From contig NC_079884.1 of assembly GCF_029227915.1 (NCBI RefSeq), positions 6,636,001-6,700,000 on the forward strand: 64,000 bases of DNA, read 5' to 3'. The translations under genes were made by a program, and so were the position numbers. Positions within the stretch are counted from its first letter, which is position 1; each line of letters begins with the position of its first letter. The notes beneath the pieces were generated by a model. The model was given only the letters and a program-made list of their open reading frames with translations, was not told where the DNA came from and searched no databases. This document shows, piece after piece, positions 1 to 11,387 of the stretch. The DNA comes from Hydractinia symbiolongicarpus. Taxonomy: Eukaryota > Cnidaria > Hydrozoa > Anthoathecata > Hydractiniidae.

Positions 1-222
1 TGCTTCAATGGTAAAAGCGATGCAACCTAGTAATATCAGATAAATATCGCTAAATACATGTTGGTACGAATATGTGACCCAAACGTTGTAACTCAACCGG
101 ACTGACACCGTTAGAAAGTCAATGAAATGTAGTTTTTGAAACTATTGCTATTTCTTCAGCACGCGCTAACGGCTAGGATTGGTCCCACATTAAAAAAATG
201 ACTTTTTTTAGCTTAGTTTTTA
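1..222 (+). repeat. Truncated 230-bp monomer derivative
   Basis: Position 1 aligns with position 231, so the first unit repeats at 230 bp instead of 373 bp and is nearly identical to the first part of the next monomer. The junction is at about 221, where GCTTAGTTTTTA passes directly into CAGTCAAT. The roughly 145-bp second part of the monomer (AAATGAAGCG to GTCCCA) is missing. Only one such unit is visible because the window starts here. It may be a single deletion or the end of a short-unit tandem run. Confidence 0.85.
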
Positions 223-3200
223 CAGTCAATCGCTTCACTGTTAAAAGCGATGCAACCTAGTAATATCAGATAAATATCGCTAAATACATGTTGGTACGAA
301 TATGTGACCCAAACGTTGTAACTCAACCGGACTGACACCGTTAGAAAGTCAATGAAATGTAGTTTTTGAAACTATTGCTATTTTTTCAGCGCGCGCTTAC
401 GGCTAGGATTGGTCCCACATTAAAAAAATGACTTTTTTTAGCTTAGTTTTTAAATGAAGCGCTGCCACAGCGCCCAGTGTAATCGCTGAGTTCCGGCAAT
501 CATGTGAAATTAAGAAGAATGTTATTTCTTGGAGTCCAATTTTCTCATTAATTACATTTATCAGGTTACTGTCCAAAGTTAGTTCAATTAAGTCCTACAG
601 TCAATCATTTCATTGTTAAAGGCGATGCAACCCAATAATACCAGAATATTATCAAGGAATACATGTTGGTACGAATATGTGACCCAACCGTTGTAACTCA
701 AACGGATTGATACTTTTAGAAAGTCTATGAAATGTAGTTTTTGAAACTGTCGCTATTTCGTTAGCGCGCGTTAACGGCTAGGATTGGTCCCACAGTAAAG
801 AATGTCTTATTTACCTAAACTTTTAAATAAAGCGCTGCCACAGCGCCCAGTGTAATCGGTGAGTTCCGGTAATCACGTCAAATTAGGAAGAATGTTATTT
901 ATTGGAGTCCAATTGTCTCATTTGTCACATTTATCAGGTGACAGTCCAAAGTTAGTTCAATTAAGTCCCACAGTCAATCGTTTCAATGTTAAAAGCGATG
1001 CAACCTACTAATATCAGAATAATATCAAGAAATACATGTTGGTACGAATATGTGACCCAACCGTTGTAACTCAAACGGATTGATACTTTTAGAAAGTCTA
1101 TGAAATGTAGTTTTTGAAACTGTCGCTATTTCGTTAGCGCGCGTTAACGGCTAGGATTGGTCCCACAGTAAAGAATGTCTTATTTACGTAAACTTTTAAA
1201 TAAAGCGCTGCCACAGCGCCCAGTGTAATCGGTGAGTTCCGGTAATCACGTCAAATTAGGAAGAATGTTATTTATTGGAGTCCAATTGTCTCATTTGTCA
1301 CATTTATCAGGTGACAGTCCAAAGTTAGTTCAATTAAGTCCCACAGTCAATCGTTTCAATGTTAAAAGCGATGCAACCTACTAATATCAGCACAATATCA
1401 AGAAATACATGTTGGTACGAATATGTGACCCAACCGTTGTAACTCAAACGGATTGATACTTTTAGAAAGTCTATGAAATGTAGTTTTTGAAACTGTCGCC
1501 ATTTCTTTAGCGCCAATAACTGCTAGGATTGGTCCAACAGTAAAGAATGACTTATTTACCTAAACTTTTAAATGAAGCGCTGCCACAGCGCCCAGTGTAA
1601 TCGCTGAGTTCCTGCAACCATGTCAAATTAAGAAGAATGTTATTTCTTGGAGTCCAATTGTTTCAATTATCACATTTATCAGGTCACATTCCAAAGTTAG
1701 TTCAATTAAGTCCCACAGTCAATCGCTTCACTGTTAAAAGCGAGGCAACCAAGTAATATCAGATAAATATCGCTAAATACATGTTGGTACGAATATGTGA
1801 CCGAACCGCTGTAACTTAAACGGACTGACACCGTTAGAAAGTCAATGAAATGTAGTTTTTGAAACTTTCGCTATTTCTTCAGCGCGCGATAACGGATAGG
1901 ATTGGTCCCACAGTAAAGAATGACTTATTTATCTAAATTTTTAAATGAAGCGGTACCACAGCGCCCAGTGTAATCGCTGAGTTTCGGCAATCACGTCAAA
2001 TTAAGAAGAATGTTATTTCTTGGAGTCCAATTGTTTCAATTATCACATTTATCAGGTCACATTCCAAAGTTAGTTCAATTAAGTCCCACAGTCAATCGCT
2101 TCACTGTTAAAAGCGATGCAACCAAGTAATATCAGATAAATATCGCTAAATACATGTTGGTATGAATATGTGACCAAACGTTGTAACTCAACCGGACTGA
2201 CACCGTTAGAAAGTCAATGAAATGTAGTTTTTGAAACTATTGCTATTTCTTCAGCGCGCGCTAACGGCTAGGATTGGTCCCACAGTAAAAAAATGACTTT
2301 TTTTAGCTTAGTTTTTAAATGAACCGCTGCCACAGCGCCCAGTGTAATCGCTGAGTTCCGGCAATCATGTCAAATTAAGAAGAATGTTATTTCTTGGAGT
2401 CCAATTTTCTCATTGATTACATTTATCAGGTTACAGTCCAAAGTTAGATCAATTTAGTCCTACAGTCAATCGTTTCATTGTTAAAAGCGATGCAACCTAG
2501 TAATATGAGAAAAATATCGCTAAATACATGTTGGTACGAATATGTGACCCAACCGTTGTAACTCAAACGGACTGACACCGTTAGAAAGTCAATGAAATGT
2601 AATTTTTGAAACTTTCGCTATTTCTTCAGCGCGCGATAACGGATAGGATTGGTCCCACAGTAAAGAATGACTTATTTATTTAAATTTTTAAATGAAACGC
2701 TATCACCGCGCCCAGTGTAATCGCTGAGTTCCGGCAATCACGTCAAATTAACAAGAACGTTATTTCTTAGAGTACAATTGTCTCATTTATCACATTTATC
2801 AGGTCACTGTCCAAAGTTAGTTCAGTTAAGTCCCACAGTCAATCGCTTCACTGTTAAAAGCGATGCAACCTAGTAATATCAGATAAATATCGCTAAATAC
2901 ATGTTGGTACGAATATGTGACCCAAACGTTGTAACTCAAACGGATTGATACTTTTAGAAAGTCTATGAAATGTAGTTTTTGAAACTGTCGCTATTTCTTT
3001 AGCGCGCGCTTACGGCTAGCATTGGTCCCACAGTAAAAAAATGACTTTTTTTAGCTTAGTTTTTAAATGAAGCGCTACCACAGCGCCCAGTGTAATTGCT
3101 GAGTTCCGGCAATCACGTCAAAATAGGAAGAATGTTATTTCTTGGAGTCCAATTGTCTCATTTATCACATTTATCAGGTGACAGTCCAAAGTTAGTTCAA

Positions 3201-4320
3201 TTAAGTCCTACAGTCAATCGTTTCATTGTTAAAATCGATGCAACCTAGTAATACCAGAATAATATCAAGAAATACATGTTGGTAGAATATGTGACCCAAA
3301 CGTTGTAACTCAACCGGACTGACACCGTTAGAAAGTCAATGAAATGTAGTTTTTAAAACTATTGCTATTTCTTCAGCGCGCGCTAACGGCTAGGATTGGT
3401 CCCACAGTAAAAAAATGACTTTTTTTATCTTAGTTTTTAAATGAAGCGCTGCCACAGCGCCCAGTGTAATCGCTGAGTTCCGGCAATCATGTCAAATTAA
3501 GAAGAATGTTATTTCTTGGAGTCCAATTTTCTCATTGATTACATTTATCAGGTTACAGTCCAAAGTTAGTTCAATTAAGTCCCACAGTCAATCGTTTCAT
3601 TGTTAAAAGCGATGCAACCTAGTAATACCGGAATAATATCAAGAAATACATGTTGGTACGAATATGTGACCCAACCGTTGTAACTCAAACGGATTGATAC
3701 TTTTAGAAAGTCTATGAAATGTAGTTTTTGAAACTGTCGCTATTTCTTTAGCGCGCGCTAACGGCTAGGATTGGTCCCACAGTAAAAAAATGACTTTTTT
3801 TAGCTTAGTTGTTAAATGAAGCGCTACCACAGCGCCCAGTGTAATCGCTGAGTTCCGGCAAGCACGTCAAAATAGGAAGAATGTTATTCCTTGGAGTCCA
3901 ATTGTCTCATTTATCACAGTTATCAGGTGACAGTCCAAAGTTAGTTCAATTAATTCCCACAGTCAATCGTTTCATAGTTAAAAGCGATGCAACCAAGTAA
4001 TATGAGAAAAATATCGCTAAATACATGTTGGTACGAATATGTGACCCAACCGTTGTAACTCAAACGGACTGACACCGTTAGAAAGTCAGTGAAATGTAGT
4101 TTTTGAACCTTTCGCTATTTCTTCAGCGCGCGATAACGGATAGGATTGGTCCCACAGTAAAGAATGACTTATTTATCTAAATTTTTAAATGAAGCGCTAT
4201 CACAGCGCCCAGTGTAATCGCTGATTTCCGGCAATCACGTCAAATTAAGAAGAATGTTATTTCTTGGAGTCCAATCACATTTATCAGGTCACAGTCCAAA
4301 GTTAGTTCAATTAAGTCCCA
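223..4320 (+). repeat. Irregular block of type A, D and F monomers
   Basis: Eleven monomers start at 223 (A), 598, 971, 1344 (D), 1716, 2089 (A), 2463 (F-like), 2836 (A), 3211, 3585 (D) and 3960 (F). Types A and D alternate without a strict period. The units at 598, 971 and 1344 are very similar to each other and form a short run of single-monomer amplification at 373 bp. The last unit (3960-4320) is only 361 bp because a 12-bp TGTCTCATTTAT segment is missing before CACATTTATCAGG. The same deletion is a useful HOR marker further along. Confidence 0.85.
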
Positions 4321-6178
4321 CAGTCATTCGCTTCACTGTTAAAAGCGATGCAACCTAGTAATATCAGATAAATATCGCTAAATACATGTTGGTACGAATA
4401 TGTGACCCAAACGTTGTAACTCAACCGGACTGACACCGTTAGAAAGTCAATGAAATGTAGTTTTCGAAACTATTGCTATTTCTTCAGCGCGCGCTAACGG
4501 CTAAGATTGGTCCCACAGTAAAAAAATGACTTTTTTTAGCTTAGTTTTTAAAAGAAGTGCTGCCGCAGCGCCCAGTGTAATCGCTGAGTTCCGGCAATCA
4601 TGTCAAATTAAGAAGAATGTTGTTTCTTGGAGTCCAATTTTCTCATTGATTACATTTCTCAGGTTACAGTCCAAAGTTAGTTCAATTAAGTCCCACAGTC
4701 AATCCTTTCATTGTTAAAAGCGATGCAACCTAGTAATACCAGAATAATATCAAGAAACACATGTTGGTACGAATATGTGACCCAACCGTTGTAACTCAAA
4801 CGGATTGATACTTTTAGAAAGTCTATGAAATGTAGTTTTTGAAACTGTCGCTATTTCTTTAGCGCGCACTAACGGCTAGGATTGGTCCCACAGTAAAAAA
4901 ATGACTTTTTTTAGCTTAGTTTTTAAATGAAGCGCTACCACAGCGCCCAGTGTAATCGCTGAGTTCCGGCAATCACGTCAAAATAGGAAGAATGTTATTT
5001 CTTGGAGTCCAATTGTCTCATTTATCACATTTATCAGGTGACAGTCCAAAGTTAGTTCAATTAAGTCCCACAGTCAATCGTTTCATTGTTAAAAACGATG
5101 CAACCTAGTAATACCAGAATAATATCAAGAAATACATGTTGGTACGAATATGTGACCCAACAGTTGTAACTCAAACGGACTGACACCGTTAGAAAGTCAA
5201 TGAAATGTAGTTTTTGAAACTTTCGCTATTTCTTCAGCGCGCGATAACGGATAGGATTGGTTCCACAGTAAAGAATGACTTATTTATCTAATTTTTTAAA
5301 TGAAGCGCTATCACAGCGCCCAGTGTAATCGCTGAGTTCCGGCAATCACGTCAAATTAAGAAGAATGTTATTTCTTGGAGTCCAATCACAGTTATCAGGT
5401 CACAGTCCAAAGTTAGTTCAATTAAGTCCCACAGTCAATCGCTTCACTGTTAAAAGCGATGCAACCTAGTAATATCAGATAAATATCGCTAAACACATGT
5501 TGGTACGAATATGTGACCCAAACGTTGTAAATCAACCGGACTGACACCGTTAGAAAGTCAATGAAATGTAATTTTCGAAATTATTGCTATTTCTTCAGCG
5601 CGCGCTAACGGCTAGGATTGGTCCCACAGTAAAAAATGACTTTTTTTAGTTTAGTTTTTAAATGAAGCGCTGCCACAGCGCCCAGTGTAATCGCTGAGTT
5701 CCGGCGATCATGTGAAATTAAGAAGAATGTTATTTTTTGGAGTCCAATTTTCTCATTGATTACATTTATCAGGTTACCGTCCAAAGTTAGTTCAATTAAG
5801 TCCTACAGTCAATCGTTTCATTGTTAAAAGCGATGCAACCTAGTAATACCAGAATAATATCAAGAAATACATGTTGGTACGAATATGTGAACCAACCGTT
5901 GTATTTCAAACGGATTGATACTTTTAGAAAGTCTATGAAATGTAGTTTTTGAAACTGTCGCTATTTCTTTAGCGCGCGTTAACGGCTAGGATTGGTCCCA
6001 CAGTAAAGAATGACTTATTTACCTAAACTTTTAAATAAAGCGCTGCCACAGCGCCCAGTGTAATCGCTGAGTTCCGGTAATCTCGTCAAATTAGGAAGAA
6101 TGTTATTTCTTGGAGTCCAATTGCGTCATTTATCACATTGATCAGGTCACAGTGCAGAGTTAGTTCAATTAAGTCCCA
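4321..6178 (+). repeat. A-D-D trimer block, period about 1111 bp
   Basis: Monomers start at 4321 (A), 4696 (D), 5071 (D-like), 5432 (A) and 5806 (D). The third unit is 361 bp long because it carries the 12-bp deletion also seen at about 4276, giving a trimer of 1111 bp (4321 to 5432). A and D are linked throughout: A carries CCCAAACGTTG with AACCGGACTG, and D carries CAACCGTTG with AACGGATTGATACTTTT. Confidence 0.8.
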
Positions 6179-6413
6179 CAGTCAATGTTTTCACTGTTAA
6201 AAGCCATACAACAAAGTAATATCAGAAAAAGTATCGCTAAATACATGTTGGTACGAATATGTGACCCAACCGTTGTAACTCAAACGGATTGACACCGTAA
6301 GAAAGTCAATGAAATGTAGGTTTTGAAACTGTCACTATTTCTTCAGCGTGCAATAACGGATAGGATTGGTCCCACAGTAAAGAACGACTCATTTATCTAA
6401 CTTTTTAAACGAA

Positions 6414-6428
6414 GCGTTACCACAACGC
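6414..6428. repeat. GCGCT/AGCGC hairpin, covariant GCGTT/AACGC form (example)
   Basis: GCGTT, five bases ACCAC, AACGC: a perfect 5-bp stem. Most monomers have GCGCT-ACCAC-AGCGC at this place, or GCGCTG-CCA-CAGCGC in the first 11 kb. The paired T/A form also occurs at 8645-8659, 12368-12382 and 14977-14991. Single-arm intermediates (GCGCT with AACGC) are common. Confidence 0.7.
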
Positions 6429-6988
6429 CCAGTGTAATCGCTGATTTCCGGCAATCACGTCAAATTAAGAAGAATGTTTTTTCTTGGAGTCCATTTGCGT
6501 CAGTTATCACATTGATCAGGTCACAGTGCAGAGTTAGTTCAATTAAGTCCCACAGTCAATCGTTTCACTGTTAAAAGCGATGCAACCTAGTAATATCAGA
6601 TAAATATCGCTAAATACATGTTGGTACGAATATGTGACCCAACCGTTTAAACTCAAACGGACCGACACCGTCATAAAGTCAATGAAATGTAGTTTTTGAA
6701 ACTGTTGCTATTTCTTAAGCACGCGATAACGGCTAGGATTGGTCCCACAGTAAAAAATGACTTTTTTATCTTAATTTTTAATTGAAGCGCTACCACAACG
6801 CCCAGTGTAATCGCTGAGTTTCGGTAATCATTTCATATTAAGAAGAATGTTATTTCTTGGAGTCCAATTGTCTCACTTTCACATTTATAAGGTCACAGTC
6901 CACAATCAGTTCTATTAAGTCCCACAGTCAATGGTTTCACTGTTAAAAGCCATACAACCTAGTAATATCAGAAAAAGTATCGCTAAAC

Positions 6989-7008
6989 ACATGTTCGTAC
7001 GAATATGT
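6989..7008. repeat. 20-bp dyad with TTCGTACGAA core (example)
   Basis: ACATGTTCGTACGAATATGT is symmetric at nine of ten base pairs around GTAC. The common form, with TTGGTACGAA, is symmetric at eight of ten. The TTCGTACGAA core also occurs at 9225, 9971 and 35839 and in the 59.9-61.4 kb copies. Confidence 0.7.
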
Positions 7009-9535
7009 GACCCAACCGTTGTAACTCAAACAGATTGACACCGTAAGAAAGTCAATGAAATGTAGTTTTTGAAACTTTCGCTATTTCTTCAGCGCGCGAT
7101 AACGGATATGATTGGTCCCACAGTAAAGAATGACTTATTTATCTAAATTTTTAAATGAAGCGCTATCACAGCGCCCAGTGTAATCGCTGAGTTCCGGCAA
7201 TCACGTCAAATTAAGAAGAATGTTATTTCTTGGAGTCCAATCACATTTATCAGGTCACAGTCCAAAGTTAGTTCAATAAAGTCCCACAGTCAATCGCTTC
7301 ACTGTTAAAAGCGATGCAACCTAGTAATATCAGATAAATATCGCTAAATACATGTTGGTACGAATATGTGACCAAAACGTTGTAACTCAACCGGACTGAC
7401 ACCGTTAGAAAGTCAATGAAATGTAGTTTTCGAAACTATTGCTATTTCTTCAGCGCGCGCTAACGGCTAGGATTGGTCCCACAGTAAAAAAATGACTTTT
7501 TTTAGCTTAGTTTTTAAATGAAGTGCTGCCACAGCGCCCAGTGTAATCGCTGAGTTCCGGCAATCATGTCAAATTAAGAAGAATGTCATTTCTGGGAGTC
7601 CAATTTTCTCATTGATTACATTTCTCAGGTTACAGTCCAAAGTTAGTTCAATTAAGTCCCACAGTCAATCGTTTCATTGTTAAAAGCGATGCAACCTAGT
7701 AATACCAGAATAATATCAAGAAATACATGTTGGTACGAATATGTGACCCAACCGTTGTAACTCAAACGGATTGATACTTTTAGAAAGTCAATGAAATGTA
7801 GTTTTTGAAACTGTCGCTATTTCTTTAGCGCGCGCTAACGGCTAGGATTGGTCCCACAGTAAAAAAATGACATTTTTTAGCTTAGTTTTTAAATGAAGCG
7901 CTACCACAGCGCCCAGTGTAATCGCTGAGTTCCGGCAATCACGTCAAAATAGGAAGAATGTTATTTCTTGGAGTCCAATTGTCTCATTTATCACATTTAT
8001 CAGGTGACAGTCCAAAGTTAGTTCAATTAAGTCCCACAGTCAATCGTTTCATTGTTAAAAGCGATGCAACCTAGTAATACCAGAATAATATCAAGAAATA
8101 CATGTTGGTACGAATATGTGAACCAACCGTTGTATTTCAAACGGATTGATACTTTTAGAAAGTCTATGAAATGTAGTTTTTGAAACTGTCGCTATTTATT
8201 TAGCGCGCGTTAACGGCTAGGATTGGTCCCACAGTAAAGAATGACTTATTTACCTAAACTTTTAAATAAAGCGCTGCCACAGCGCCCAGTGTAATCGCTG
8301 AGTTCCGGTAATCTCGTCAAATTAGGAAGAATGTTATTTCTTGGAGTCCAATTGCGTCATTTATCACATTGATCAGGTCACAGTGCAGAGTTAGTTCAAT
8401 TAAGTCCCACAGTCAATGGTTTCACTGTTAAAAGCCATACAACCAAGTAATATCAGAAAAAGTATCGCTAAATACATGTTGGTACGAATATGTGACCCAA
8501 CCGTTGTAACTCAAACGGATTGACACCGTAAGAAAGTCAATGAAATGTAGGTTTTGAAACTGTCACTATTTCTTCAGCGTGCAATAACGGATAGGATTGG
8601 TCCCACAGTAAAGAACGACTCATTTATCTAACTTTTTAAACGAAGCGTTACCACAACGCCCAGTGTAATCGCTGATTTCCGGCAATCACGTCAAATTAAG
8701 AAGAATGTTTTTTCTTGGAGTCCATTTGCGTCAGTTATCACATTGATCAGGTCACAGTGCAGAGTTAGTTCAATTAAGTCCCACAGTCAATCGTTTCACT
8801 GTTAAAAGCGATGCAACCTAGTAATATCAGATAAATATCGCTAAATACATGTTGGTACGAATATGTGACCCAACCGTTTAAACTCAAACGGACCGACACC
8901 GTTATAAAGTCAATGAAATGTAGTTTTTGAAACTGTTGCTATTTCTTAAGCACGCGATAACGGCTAGGATTGGTCCCACAGTAAAAAATGACTTTTTTAT
9001 CTTAATTTTTAATTGAAGCGCTACCACAACGCCCAGTGTAATCGCTGAGTTTCGGTAATCATTTCATATTAAGAAGAATGTTATTTCTTGGAGTCCAATT
9101 GTCTCACTTTCACATTTATAAGGTCACAGTCCACAATCAGTTCTATTAAGTCCCACAGTCAATGGTTTCACTGTTAAAAGCCATACAACCTAGTAATATC
9201 AGAAAAAGTATCGCTAAATACATGTTCGTACGAATATGTGACCCAACCGTTGTAACTCAAACAGATTGACACCGTAAGAAAGTCAATGAAATGTAGTTTT
9301 TGAAACTTTCGCTATTTCTTCAGCGCGCGATAACGGATATGATTGGTCCCACAGTAAAGAATGACTTATTTATCTAAATTTTTAAATGAAGCGCTATCAC
9401 AGCGCCCAGTGTAATCGCTGAGTTCCGGCAATCACGTCAAATTAAGAAGAATGTTTTTTCTTGGAGTCCATTTGCGTCAGTTATCACATTGATCAGGTCA
9501 CAGTGCAGAGTTAGTTCAATTAAGTCCCACAGTCA

Positions 9536-9558
9536 ATCGTTTCACTGTTAAAAGCGAT
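9536..9558. repeat. Landmark-proximal dyad, type A form (example)
   Basis: ATCGTTT at 9536-9542 and AAGCGAT at 9552-9558 form an imperfect 7-bp stem (one T-G pair) around a 9-nt loop. In monomers with ATCGCTT (for example at 229) the stem is perfect. The same dyad occurs in most type A monomers. It is listed once as a representative. Confidence 0.7.
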
Positions 9559-9907
9559 GCAACCTAGTAATATCAGATAAATATCGCTAAATACATGTTG
9601 GTACGAATATGTGACCCAACCGTTTAAACTCAAACGGACCGACACCGTTATAAAGTCAATGAAATGTAGTTTTTGAAACTGTTGCTATTTCTTAAGCACG
9701 CGATAACGGCTAGGATTGGTCCCACAGTAAAAAATGACTTTTTTATCTTAATTTTTAATTGAAGCGCTACCACAACGCCCAGTGTAATCGCTGAGTTTCG
9801 GTAATCATTTCATATTAAGAAGAATGTTATTTCTTGGAGTCCAATTGTCTCACTTTCACATTTATAAGGTCACAGTCCACAATCAGTTCTATTAAGTCCC
9901 ACAGTCA

Positions 9908-9930
9908 ATGGTTTCACTGTTAAAAGCCAT
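9908..9930. repeat. Landmark-proximal dyad, type B form (example)
   Basis: ATGGTTT at 9908-9914 faces AAGCCAT at 9924-9930. Compared with type A, both C-to-G on the left arm and G-to-C on the right arm have changed, so the stem is kept. Nearly all type B monomers have both changes together. Listed once as a representative. Confidence 0.72.
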
Positions 9931-11387
9931 ACAACCTAGTAATATCAGAAAAAGTATCGCTAAATACATGTTCGTACGAATATGTGACCCAACCGTTGTA
10001 ACTCAAACAGATTGACACCGTAAGAAAGTCAATGAAATGTAGTTTTTGAAACTTTCGCTATTTCTTCAGCGCGCGATAACGGATATGATTGGTCCCACAG
10101 TAAAGAATGACTTATTTATCTAAATTTTTAAATGAAGCGCTATCACAGCGCCCAGTGTAATCGCTGAGTTCCGGCAATCACGTCAAATTAAGAAGAATGT
10201 TATTTCTTGGAGTCCAATCACATTTATCAGGTCACAGTCCAAAGTTAGTTCAATTAAGTCCCACAGTCAATCGCTTCACTGTTAAAAGCGATGCAACCTA
10301 GTAATATCAGATAAATATCGCTAAATACATGTTGGTACGAATATGTGACCCAAACGTTGTAACTCAACCGGACTGACACCGTTAGAAAGTCAATGAAATG
10401 TAGTTTTCGAAACTATTGCTATTTCTTCAGCGCGCGCTAACGGCTAGGATTGGTCCCACAGTAAAAAAATGACTTTTTTTAGCTTAGTTTTTAAATGAAG
10501 TGCTGCCACAGCGCCCAGTGTAATCGCTGAGTTCCTGCAATCATGTCAAATTAAGAAGAATGTCATTTCTGGGAGTCCAATTTTCTCATTGATTACATTT
10601 TTCAGGTTACAGTCCAAAGTTAGTTCAATTAAGTCCCACAGTCAATCGTTTCATTGTTAAAAGCGATGCAACCTAGTAATACCAGAATAATATCAAGAAA
10701 TACATGTTGGTACGAATATGTGACCCAACCGTTGTAACTTAAACGGATTGATACTTTTAGAAAGTCAATGAAATGTAGTTTTTGAAACTGTCGCTTTTTC
10801 TTTAGCGCGCGCTAACGGCTAGGATTGGTCCCATAGTAAAAAAAATGACTTTTTTTAGCTTAGTTTTTAAATGAAACGTTACCACAGCGCCCAGTGTAAT
10901 CGCTGAGTTCCGGCAATCACGTCAAAATAGGAAGAATGTTATTTCTTGGAGTCCAATTGTCTCATTTATCACATTTATCACGTGACAGTCCAAAGTTAGT
11001 TCAATTAAGTCCCACAGTCAATCGTTTCATTGTTAAAAGCGATGCAACCTAGTAATACCAGAATAATATCTAGAAATACATGTTGGTACGAATATGTGAC
11101 CCAACCGTTGTAAGTCAAACGGACTGACACCGTTAGAAAGTCAATGAAATGTAGTTTTTGAAACTTTCGCTATTTCTTCAGCGCGCGATAACGGATAGGA
11201 TTGGTCCCACAGTAAAGAATGACTTATTTATCTAATTTTTTAAATGAAGCGCTATCACAGCGTCCAGTGTAATCGCTGAGTTCCGGCAATCACGTCAAAT
11301 TAAGAAGAATGTTATTTCTTGGAGTCCAATTTTCTCATTGATTACATTTATCAGGTTACTGTCCAAAGTTAGTTCAATTAAGTCCTA

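Larger units (their letters stand above)
6179..8409 (+). repeat. Six-monomer HOR, B-A-B-A-D-D (first copy)
   Basis: Monomers start at 6179 (B), 6553 (A), 6925 (B), 7287 (A), 7662 (D) and 8037 (D). The rare string TTGCGTCATTTATCACATTG at 6121 recurs at 8352, a shift of 2231 bp or six monomers. Other shared markers are GCAGAGTTAGTT, the GCGTTACCACAACGC hairpin variant, and the 361/362-bp short unit ending near 7241. The order of variants, including private substitutions, is retained in the next copy. This is direct evidence of HOR amplification rather than single-monomer amplification. Confidence 0.9.
8410..11387 (+). repeat. Eight-monomer HOR copy with internal A-B duplication
   Basis: Monomers start at 8410 (B), 8784 (A), 9156 (B), 9530 (A), 9902 (B), 10264 (A), 10639 (D) and 11015 (D). 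Relative to the preceding hexamer, one B-A pair has been added. The segment 8704-9449 recurs at 9450-10195, shifted by 746 bp and nearly base-identical. The 12-bp-deletion marker lies at 7241 in the first copy and 10218 here, a shift of 2977 bp or eight monomers. The simplest reading is hexamer duplication followed by an in-register two-monomer unequal exchange inside the second copy. Confidence 0.9.

Noticed and set aside
1334-1516. A minus-strand open frame of about 60 codons, with near-identical frames at 48825-49007 and 63563-63817
   Set aside because: These are the same stretch of the satellite monomer read backwards. Most copies are broken by stops, the frame does not pass into the next 373-bp unit, and nothing indicates translation.
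4526-4717. Plus-strand open frames at 4526-4717, 16904-17095 and 44994-45233
   Set aside because: Chance open stretches inside satellite monomers, in different frames, ending where the monomer brings its next stop. No recognisable domain, and neighbouring copies are interrupted.
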